Shown in pieces: positions 22,828 through 31,362 of a DNA stretch of 64,000 nt. Both the position numbers and the translations under genes were made by a program. The notes beneath the pieces are model-generated. The model made no database searches. It saw only the letters and a program-made list of their open reading frames with translations, and was not told the DNA's origin. The DNA is from Thermothielavioides terrestris NRRL 8126 (lineage: Eukaryota; Ascomycota; Sordariomycetes; Sordariales; Chaetomiaceae). The DNA lies in NCBI RefSeq assembly GCF_000226115.1, contig NC_016462.1, positions 1,240,001 through 1,304,000 of the forward strand, given 5' to 3'. The first letter of the stretch is position 1. Every line of letters begins with the position of its first letter.

Positions 22828-23715
22828 CTAGGACTTGTCTGAGGCGATGGTTCCGGATCTTGTGAGGCGGCCCTTGGGAAAGCGCTTTCCGGTTCTTCTC
22901 CCACGCACCGCGTCGGCTCTCCCGCGCACCGCATCGGCATAACTGCGCCTCAAGGGCGGTGACCGGTCATCTGAACTTCTGTTGCTGACGAGGGGGCTGC
23001 TGTCCGCGGAACTCCCCGTCTCGCGAGGAACGGATGCCTCGGAGCTGACGGATTGCTCGCTATTGTCTGTCAGTCCGCCCAGATCATGCACACGATCTAT
23101 GCCGGCCCACCTTGACTCGACCCCGTCGGTTTGGTCAACCAACGGTGAATGCTCGTCAAAGCTTGGGCTCGCGGCCGGCAAGTCTTCCTCGTCCTGGGCT
23201 CCGGTTCCGGCTCCGCTTGGCGGTACCCCCGGGGGATGTACGCCGGCCGCGGAACCTGCCGAGCTGCTCGACGAGGAGGACTCCCAGATCGGCAAGGGAG
23301 GCAAGTTCGCGAAGAGCGATGGAACGCTGCAGCGCGAAGAAGGCGTCGGTCCTGCTCCGCTGCCGGTTCCGGGCGCGTCGTCGACAGCAGGCACGGCCGT
23401 ATGTAAGGATGCAGCGGGGCCAGATGGCGATTCCGGTGGCGAGAGTGTACCCGAGCAACGGGAACCCCCTTCCTGGTCTGATGACAAGTGTAGGCTGCAC
23501 AACGCGTTCGGAGCGGATGGTGACAGATTGCAGGGTGCGGTGTCCAGGCTAGGGGATGCCGTCCGAGAGGGCGGGGTGATAGGGTTGCCCGGACGACTGG
23601 GAGGGTCAACAGGGGCGAGGACAGGCACGGTACGGAGGACAGTGTCGTCAGGGATGGCTTCACAGGGTGGCACTAGGCCAGGCTCGGGAGCGTGGCGATC
23701 GCGTGTGTCCGACAT
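22828..23715 (-). CDS. Hypothetical intrinsically disordered Ser/Pro-rich protein
   Basis: One open frame of 295 aa from the first in-frame ATG (MSDTRDRHAPEPG). The frame extends 28 codons further upstream without an ATG. The protein is dominated by Ser, Pro, Asp and Gly, with poly-Ser (ESSSSSSSAG) and acidic patches. It ends in a basic segment with an imperfect duplication (ADAVRGRADAVRGRR) followed by KRFPKGRLTRS. There is no signal peptide, membrane helix or recognisable domain. The opposite strand is also open for 258 codons, so one reading is a shadow. The minus strand was preferred for its disordered-protein composition and basic C-terminus. An unrecognised intron near 22900 could extend it into another frame. 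Confidence 0.4.
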   Translation of the reverse strand: MSDTRDRHAPEPGLVPPCEAIPDDTVLRTVPVLAPVDPPSRPGNPITPPSRTASPSLDTAPCNLSPSAPNALCSLHLSSDQEGGSRCSGTLSPPESPSGPAASLHTAVPAVDDAPGTGSGAGPTPSSRCSVPSLFANLPPLPIWESSSSSSSAGSAAGVHPPGVPPSGAGTGAQDEEDLPAASPSFDEHSPLVDQTDGVESRWAGIDRVHDLGGLTDNSEQSVSSEASVPRETGSSADSSPLVSNRSSDDRSPPLRRSYADAVRGRADAVRGRRTGKRFPKGRLTRSGTIASDKS

Positions 23716-24497
23716 GTTGGCAACTTGGAGGCTGTCGTTCCAGAACTGCTGCCTGTGAGCTGGCGACGGTCGAGGAATTGCAGGAAAGGCGCTTGGCAAG
23801 CGGATGTGGCTCAGGACGTGGGAGATGGTCGGCAGAGGTTGAGTGAGGGCATGTTAAGTACTGCGGTCATCGGCCCTTCCTGTGAAAGGTCAAGCGCTCG
23901 GCAATTTGTGCCATAACATGAGAGAGCCGGGGAAGTTCGAACTGCCCAGGCGCCTGGGGGAAGCAGCAAGGCGGGAAAGGGAAGAGGGAGAGGGCAACGC
24001 CCAATCGACATGGTTGATGTGCCTGGAATAGAACAAAGGGGCGACGTCGCTCTTTCCAGCAGCAAGAACTCCGTCCAAGACGGGCCCCCTCTGGCGAAAG
24101 GAAGGAGCCTCCTCGAGCCGCAAACCCAAGGGGGAAACTCGGAAGGCCGTATGAAGATGGTGCGTCGCTTCTGCCTGGACCACTCAAACAGCTCGCAACC
24201 CGGCGCTTTCAACTCAAAAACAGGCATGAAAAAAATGGCAGGTCTAAGGATTCATGTTACCTCTGCCTATTTAGCAAAGAGATCAACTAGTAATAAGCAC
24301 TCTAAACTCCTTTGCGCCAACGCAATCGGAATCGCAAGGCATTCTCCTCGGAAACGGGAAACGAAACCTCCGTCCAGCCGCCACTCCGGCGTGCTTAAGA
24401 ATATGCTCGGCTGAACCTAGCCTCCGCAAGCAACAGTATAGCGTAAGTCCTTGCGGCCCGTCCACGACGGCGAGCCGCTCGGCCGACGGCCCGCTCC
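23716..24497. other. Intergenic, no gene seen
   Basis: Frames up to ~138 codons on the minus strand overlap in three registers and lack motifs. The stretch probably holds the upstream region of the disordered-protein frame and 3' sequence of the BTB gene. Confidence 0.45.
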
Positions 24498-25458
24498 TCA
24501 AAGCGTATTGAGCGGGTCGTCGACGGGCTCATCCTTGACGATGGGGACCCTCTCGTGGAAGTCGGCGCGCGGCTTGACGGTCATGCGCGGCGCGTTGCCG
24601 CCGATGTACCAGCCCCACTCGGCCAGCATCTGGATGATGGCGAAGCCGATCTCGGCCTCGCTGTTGAGCACCTCGACCCAGTCGCGCGGCAGCGGCTGGG
24701 TGACGCGGTCCTTGCTGAACAGGTAGAACAGCGAGTGGGCCGTCAGCAGGCGGCGCATCGGGGCGCCCGGCAGCGTGTTCTCGAAGATGTACTTGACGTC
24801 GTGCATGTTGGGCGCCTCGTGGTCGTCGGACGCCTCGCCGTAGTAGGTGTAGAGCACGTCGATGACGGCGTTGCGGACGCCCACGATGCCGAACTTGTAA
24901 CCCATGACATAGACGCCGAGGCTGAGTGGAGGGTCACAGTTAGTCTGTCGCAGTCGTCACTTTGGAGTCTTCATAAAGAAGCACGTACTAGTCGCGAACC
25001 GTAAGCTGGACTCCATCCGGCTGGAGGTAGCGGAAGCTGCGGCCGCCGCCCGAGGGCTGGAAGGCAGTGCCGTACAGCCAGCGCATGAAAAGCGCAAAGA
25101 GCTTGGGCTCCTCGTCCGGGAGCGTCATCTCGTCATGGCCCGCCGAGAAGTATGCCTTGAAGAACTCGGACTGGCTAATGAGCAGCTTCTCGTGGACCAC
25201 CCAACGCTTCTTCTCGGGTCCGACGAAGATCGTGACGATGCGGTCGGTGAGCCAGCTGACCTCAGAACCGATCGATCAGTTAGTATCGGTAGCTTTGGAC
25301 CGCTCCTCTCTGATAACCAAGGAACAGAGAGGCACGGCGTTCAAAGATGGGTCGAGAAAGTGAGCGCGCACTCACCTGTCGCTGGCCGGGATGCTCGAGG
25401 TATCCGTCAGGCGGGTCGACGGGGTGCTCGACTGCGTGCTCCGGTGAACGCCAGACAT
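24498..25458 (-). CDS. BTB/POZ domain protein
   Basis: Three exons, complement(24498..24921, 24989..25255, 25376..25458), 257 aa. Such proteins use the BTB fold for dimerisation and often act as cullin-3 adaptors, though no partner can be deduced here. The N-terminus is Ser/Thr-rich (MSGVHRSTQSSTPSTRL). The BTB core follows: DRIVTIFVGPEKKRWVVHEK, then LLISQSEFFKAYFSAG, DEEPKLFALFMRWLYGTAF and GYKFGIVGVRNAVIDVLYTY. The C-terminal half (MRRLLTAHSLFYLFSKDRV and IGFAIIQMLAEWG) is typical of fungal BTB proteins that lack a second domain. The acceptor at 25256 (inside GGTCAG) was chosen because it keeps phase with exon 1; the nearer AG does not. Confidence 0.85.
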
Positions 25459-26497
25459 TTTGGCTGCGGCTTGAGGAAAGGTCAGTTCATGTAGAGCCGG
25501 AAGATTGAAATCCAAGGAACGAAAGAGACCACTGACAAGAATGCCGAGGGGTTAAAGGATGTTCCTCGCGTGAAGGGAATGTCATCGAAGCTGGGGCCAG
25601 AGAAGTGCGGCTTGCAAGTCGAAGGGAAGTGTTGGAGTGGAAACGGGAAAAGGAAGGGTGCAGGAAAGGCGCCAGAGGAAGAATAAGTAGCAGTAGAAAG
25701 CAGGAAGAAGGAGCAGTGGCAGCGGCAGAGGCAACAAACGGGAGAGCCTCGAGTGGGCTTTAACAATGGAAGCTGGAGAGGAAAGCTCCCGCCCGGAAGT
25801 CCGGAAACTATTGGAATAGAAGAGCAGAATAAGAGCAGCAGAGGTTAGAATGATGGCATTCATCCTTCAATAGGCCAGAAAACAGCAGTGTGCCATGATT
25901 AAAGCAAGGTATGGGACGATGTTCGCGGTCTGGCGGGGGTCAGGAGGCCGGAAGCGGGTCCTGGGGTGTGGTTTGCCATGGGATGAAGACCGGGAAGACA
26001 CATGACCACCGAGATGATGGCGAATTCACAGCAGAAGAGAAAATGAGCTAGGTATTATCCTCAGAAGGCCAGTTTTGACAGACCGGTTGGCACTTGAAGT
26101 CGTGGTGAAGGCTCATCACCTCGCAGTGACGAAGCTTGCTTGTGGCGGTCCATCAGGGGCTGTCAGCAAGGACAGTGATTCATTCCTATTTTTTGCCCCA
26201 TTGCCTAAACTGTAGCCTACAAAGGCCTGTTCTGTCTTTCACAGAGCTACCCTTGCTCGAATATGCCAGCCATAATCATGTTGTTGATGGTCGCTTCAAC
26301 CCCTGAGGGTTTGTAAGCAGCGGATGTTATTGAAGACACGAGACAACCACGATGAGAGCATACACATCACAAAGGCCCTCGGTAGGTGTCCTGTGATAAA
26401 CAGATCTTGTAAAGAACCATATGAACATGACCTCCCTCTTACCATTAGTCACCAGCGAAGGGAATCCGGGAGACCCGCCCGAATGAACAGCACAGTA
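25459..26497. other. Upstream region of the BTB gene, no other gene seen
   Basis: The first ~400 bases are purine-rich on the plus strand and may be the BTB 5' leader and promoter. The rest has only short frames. The right boundary is the putative Helitron insertion point (A at 26497). Confidence 0.5.
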
Positions 26498-26889
26498 TCT
26501 AATATATATACTACAGAACTAGGCGGTTAGTGCGATCCTCTTTTCCGGTATGTAACAGGGGTCCTCCTTAACTAATTGTTACTGCTCTCCACCTCTTTAG
26601 CCTTGCAATCCTCCTCTTTAGCCTTAACAAATAACAGATACAGGGTATAGAGCTGTTAGTGATTTTTCTTTCCCCTCCTATTGGCTTACGGCTAAATCGT
26701 TATTTCCTTTCCCCGTTGTTTTGTTTTCCTTTTTTCTCCTTTTCTCTACGCGCCTACATCGTAGGCTCCGCGCCTACACCGTAGAACCGGGGGAGCCGTA
26801 CATAGGAGCCTGGGCAACTGGGCCAGCTGTAGGCAGGTGGGCATCTAGGGGAGCCGTGGCCAGGTGGGCAACCAGGCTAGCCATACGCA

Positions 26890-28590
26890 GGGCATACTAC
26901 GGGCGGCACCAGGGCCACAACGCGGGCACCAGGGCCACAACGCGGGCACCGGGGGCATACCGTGGGCACCACAGCCACAACGCGGGCACCGAGGGCATGC
27001 CGTGGGCACCATAGCCACAACACGGGCACCGAGGGCATGCCATAGGCACCGGGGGCATGCCGTGGGCACCGGGGCCACAACGCGGGCACCGGGGGCATGC
27101 CATGGGCACCGGGGCCACAACGCGGGCACCAGGGGCATGCCGTGGGCACCGGGGCCACAACGTAGGCACCGAGGGCATACCGTGGGCACCGGGGGCATAC
27201 CGTAGGCACCGAGGGCATGCCGTGGGCACCGGGGCCACAACGCAGGCACCAGGGCCACAACGTGGGCACCGAGGGCATGCCATGGGCACCGGGGCCACAA
27301 CGCGGGCACCGGGGGCATGCTATAGGCACCACAGCCACAACGTGGGCACCGGGGCTACAACATGGGCACCGGGGGCATGCTATAGGCACCGGGGCCACAA
27401 CGCGGGCACCGGGGCCACAACGCGAGCACCGGGGGCATACCATAGGCACCAGGGCCACAACGTAGGCACCGGGGCCACAACGCGAGCACCAGGGGCATAC
27501 CGTAGGCACCAGGGCTACAACGTAGGCACCAGGGGCATGCTATAGGCACCGGGGCCACAACGCAGGCACCAGGGGCATGCCGTAGGCACCACAGCCACAA
27601 CGTAGGCACCAAGGGCATGCCGTGGGCACCAGGGCCACAACGCAGGCACCGGGGCCACAACGCGGGCACTAGGGCCACAACGTAGGCACTGGGGGTATAC
27701 CATAGGCACCGAGGCCACAACGCGGGCACCGGGGCCACAACGTAAGCACCGGGGGTATACTATAGGCACCAGGGCCACAACGTGGGCACTGGGGCTACAA
27801 CGCGAGCACCAGGGGTATACCATAGGCATCGAGGCTACAACGCGGGCACTAGGGGCATGCCGTGGGCACTACAGCTACAACGTAGGCACCGAGGGCATGC
27901 CGTGGGCACCGGGGCTACAACGCGGGCACCAGGGCCACAACGTGGGCACTAGGGCCACAACGCGAGCACTAGGGCCACAACGTGGGCACTGGGGCATAAC
28001 GCGAGCACTAGGGGTATACCGTAGGCACCGAGGCCACAACGTGGGCACCAGGGGCATGCCGTGGGCACCATAGCTACAACGCAGGCACCGAGGGCATGCC
28101 GTGGGCACCGGGGCTACAACGCGGGCACCGGGGCCACAACGTGGGCACCAGGGCTACAACGCGAGCACCAGGGGTATACCGTAGGCACCAAGGGTATACC
28201 GTAGGCACCGGGGCCACAACGCGAGCACCGGGGGTATACCATGGGCACCAGGGAGACAACGCGGGCACTGGGGCCACAACGCGAGCACCAGGGGCATACC
28301 GTAGGCACCGAGGCCATAACGCGGGCACCAGGGGTATGCCGTGGGCACCACAGCCACAACGCGGGCACCGAGGGCATGCTGTGGGCACCGGGGCCACAAC
28401 GCGGGCACTGGGGCCACAACGCGAGCACCAGGGGCATACCGTAGGCACCGGGGCCATAACGCGGGCACCAGGGCCACAACACAGGCACCGGGGGCATACC
28501 GTGGGCACCGAGGGCATGCCGTAGGCACCGGGGGTACAACGAGGGCACCGGGGGCACAGCGCGGGCACCGGGGGTATAACGCAAGTACAA
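26890..28590. repeat. 20-bp-unit minisatellite, about 84 copies, with RIP-like variants
   Basis: Two related 20-bp units interleave: type A GGGGCCACAACGCGGGCACC and type B GGGGGCATGCCGTGGGCACC. The array is nearly perfectly in register from 26911 to about 27990. There a 19-bp unit (27991-28009) shifts the register by one, and it continues to about 28570 before decaying. Differences between units are almost all C-to-T and G-to-A, commonly at CpA/TpG (GCATGC to GTATAC, CCACAA to CTACAA, GTGGG to GTAGG). Because the unit contains no stops in several registers, long open frames of 20-residue peptide repeats run through it on both strands; these are treated as artefacts. Confidence 0.95.
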
Positions 28591-28725
28591 CGTAGGTAGG
28601 TAGGCAACTGTAGGAGCCGTAGGCCGGGAGGCAAGCTATAGGCCAGCAGTTCGCAAGTAATACAAGTAGCCAGTAGTAACAGTAAGCAAGTCATGTGATG
28701 TAAAAATATAGACAAAAAACCTACA

Positions 28726-28742
28726 AGCCCGCGAAGCGGGCT
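28726..28742 (+). other. Helitron-type subterminal hairpin
   Basis: Perfect 7-bp inverted repeat with a 3-base loop, placed 8 bases before a CTAG terminus that is followed by T. This is the arrangement expected at a Helitron 3' end. Confidence 0.55.
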
Positions 28743-28754
28743 CCAAACCCCTAG

Positions 28755-30712
28755 TCAGGCAACTGGATACACAACATCTTCCGGCACAGAACCACCCTAC
28801 TCTCCTTCTGCTTCAAGCCATCGGATAGACGAATGATGACATTCACACAGGCCGGGACATGCGAGACAGAACAGTTGGGATTGGCGGTACGGGACCTGAG
28901 CGGTGCGCCTCGCGCGTCTCGCCGCCAACGTCTTTCCCAAAGGATGAGAAAATGGCGGCGCCGTTCGCCCAGTTGGAAACCTCACCACCACGAGATGAAG
29001 CGTAGGTGGCCACGAGATGAAGCAAAGCGGCCGCCATTCATGGGCAACTCACAGCACACTAGGCGCCTACCAAACGACAACAAACCGGAAGATGGTGGAC
29101 ATGATTGCGTCGCTGTCTAGACTACGCCAAGAACCACGGGAAAGGCAAAGACAGACCAAGCAGAGCGAAGAGGCGCGCGTCGCCACGTTTCAATTCCCAT
29201 AACCACAGTTTTGCTTTGCTTGCTTGCTTGCTCGCTTCATATCTTGGCATACAACAAACGCCGCGTCGCCGCCGGAGCCGGAGCCCAGAGCCGGGAAAGC
29301 CAGAGAAAGCAGGGGAGCAACCCAACACCCCACCCACACCACCTGTATCCAGCACACAACACACACACAGATACACACAAGACACCCAACAACCTTTCGA
29401 CAAGACCGATAACAAGTTGCTGTAGTAACACCTGCCACCTGCCCAGAGCGAACCGAACCGACCTGACCAGACTGACTTTGGACACCCAACAAACCCCAGC
29501 AGCGCTTTGCACGCCTGCTCCCGAGTTCCCGAATGCTTTGCCAACCCGAGCCCGCCAGCCCCAAACAACAGAGACGCGGTGACGCATAAGAACCGATGAA
29601 GCTTCCCGACACCCCCAAGCAAGCCGAAATGCGCACGTTGCCCCCTTCCGCCGTACACCATATCCGCGATGCTGTGCCCAAGAAATCCAGACAGAGAAAT
29701 AAGGGAGTAACAAAAAAATAAGGATATAGACGTGGAAGCAAGCCGTAGCCGCCCACCGTCAACCCATGATACAATGAAGCCAAATTGCGATGAAATGGAC
29801 GAGGAAGCAAAACACCGCATATGAACCAACTCCTCAACCCAACCGCCGCCTGAACCGATCCGGAAATACCAGCTCACCGAGATTTCCCCCCAGCAACAAA
29901 AACCACACAATGTCTCCGCCAACCCACCCCCAGCACCAGATGTTTACCCATGTATCCCCCAAGAATATTGAGAATACCGCGGGTTCGCAACGTAAGAAAA
30001 AAGACCCCGCCACACCCCGCCAAAGTCGTTCTATATGTCGATATTCTTTTTCTTTGAAGTCGTGACCCCGTAAACCGTTAGGCTTTTGATCGCAATAATG
30101 GCCAAGTCGCCGCTTCCGCGATGTTGAGAGAGATGAGCGCAACCGAAACACCAAGATGTATGGTATCGAAAAGGGAAAAGCAAACCCGCAGAACTCCGCC
30201 GTGAGACACCGATGCAAAAAAAAGCTGACTTGTTGAGGATGCAAAACCGCCCGTGGAAACGCCCAAGTGGAGAAAAACCGCAGCTTTCATCTTCCGAGAT
30301 CGAACACCGTGGCCGAAGGCAATTTTTTTTGGGTATCGGAATGAACAACGAAGAGGTATCGATTAGTCTTTCATCGCGCCGTCCGAAAATGTCGAGGATT
30401 TGCCGCTTCAAAAGGAGGAGACATTATGTCGATGGAGGGAAATCTTTGTACAGGTGGGTATCGCATGTAGGGGTTGCCAAGTCGAGGATCCAGTCGACCT
30501 TGAAACGTGGGTACTCTCGCCCTCGCCTGCCAGACGGAGGAAGAAAAGAAAAATCGATGCCTGCTACTTCGTAGGTGTCGGTGCCCGCCAAGATGAACAG
30601 CTGTAATGAGCGAATGTGCACAGGAATTTTACAATCCTGATTGCAACGACGACGGCGGCTTCAGGCTGGCTCAGTCTCGTCTGAACAGCGCAGAAGCGAG
30701 ACGGGAGCCCCC
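28755..30712. other. Gene-free stretch between the Helitron-like element and the next gene
   Basis: Long frames exist on the minus strand (for example 29122-29922), but they start at non-ATG codons, are rich in Cys/Trp/Phe without any motif, and overlap others in different registers. They do not look coding. A CTTGCTTGCTTGCT run lies near 29218-29231. Part of the right end is probably 3' untranslated sequence of the gene at 30713. Confidence 0.45.
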
Positions 30713-31362
30713 TTACCACCGCCGGCCGACGGCTTGAGGCTGCATCCTGGAGGGCGACACCGACGGCGGCGGGCTCGACATGGAGACGCCGGTGGCAGGG
30801 TTGATGATTGGGATGGCGTTGCGGGCGCGCGTGGCAGAAGGTTGGTGGAGTTTCAAAGGCGACTGCTGGCTTTGGTACGCCGGCGGAATAAAGGACGGCG
30901 AGGACGAGTGGAACGAGAAGGTCGAGGCGACCTGAGTGGGCTGCTGGGTCGGCGAACCTTGCGGCGAATTACTAGCCAAGGATGACCGCTCGGACGACGA
31001 GCTGTGAATCGACACAAGCTGCAAGCCGACTGTCAGTCCAAATGCCAGCCAATGATAGCGGATCCGGGCTGAAGGCGGAGACTCACGTCGCTCTCGGTCA
31101 ACAGTCCCGGACAGAACTCCATGTCATCCTCCAGGTCAAACGACCGGACAGCTTCGAACCGCGACCGGTACGCCGCGACGGTTGCCGACTCGGTCAACTC
31201 TTTCATGCTCCTGACACCCCGAAACTGCTTCTGCGGGTTCTGCGAGACCGATAACCTCGCCGCCCGGCGATTGCGGCCGCCATGGTGGCTGTGCGAGACA
31301 GCCGCAGCTGTCGAAGGTGTTGGGTGCTGCTGGTGAGCATTGAAGTGGTAATATGCCGACAT
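30713..31362 (-). CDS. Small unrecognised protein with acidic FDLEDDMEFCP motif (193 aa)
   Basis: Two exons, complement(30713..31018, 31087..31362), joined by a 68-bp intron with GTGAGT donor and GCAG acceptor in phase 0. The N-terminus is Tyr/His/Ala-rich (MSAYYHFNAHQQHPTPS). A basic stretch (GGRNRRAARLSVSQNPQKQF) leads to a well-structured block, RSRFEAVRSFDLEDDMEFCP, followed by GLLTESDLVSIHSSSSERSS, which spans the junction. The C-terminal half is Ser/Pro/Gln-rich and disordered, ending QAVGRRW. There is no signal peptide or membrane helix. I do not recognise the family; the ordered acidic block is the part most likely to be conserved. Splice sites and phase support a real gene. Confidence 0.65.

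Larger units (their letters stand above)
26498..28754 (+). mobile_element. Putative non-autonomous Helitron containing a minisatellite
   Basis: Helitrons insert between A and T, begin with TC, end with CTRR, and carry a short hairpin about 10 bases before the 3' end. Here an A (26497) precedes TCTAATATATATACTAC at 26498. At the other end CTAG (28751-28754) is followed by T (28755). A 7-bp-stem hairpin (AGCCCGC-GAA-GCGGGCT, 28726-28742) sits 8 bases upstream of CTAG. No Rep/helicase coding sequence is present, so it would be non-autonomous. The interior is a ~290-bp A/T-richer left part, small palindromes near 26755-26790 and the 20-bp repeat array. The 3' end fits the rule well. The 5' end is only the best nearby TC, so the left boundary is inferred. 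Confidence 0.45.

Noticed and set aside
22982..23758. 258-codon plus-strand frame opposite the disordered gene
   Set aside because: One strand must be a shadow. This one has no ordered segment and a weaker composition, though the choice is not certain.
26890..28590. CRISPR array
   Set aside because: The units are contiguous 20-bp tandem copies without unique spacers, in a eukaryotic genome.
26877..28715. Many long frames through the 20-bp array (up to ~210 codons on either strand)
   Set aside because: They are direct translations of a tandem repeat that has no stops in several registers. There is no unique sequence, no start context and no homologous fold.
29122..29922. 266-codon minus-strand frame
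   Set aside because: Non-ATG start, Cys/Trp/Phe-rich without domain, overlapping two other frames of similar length.
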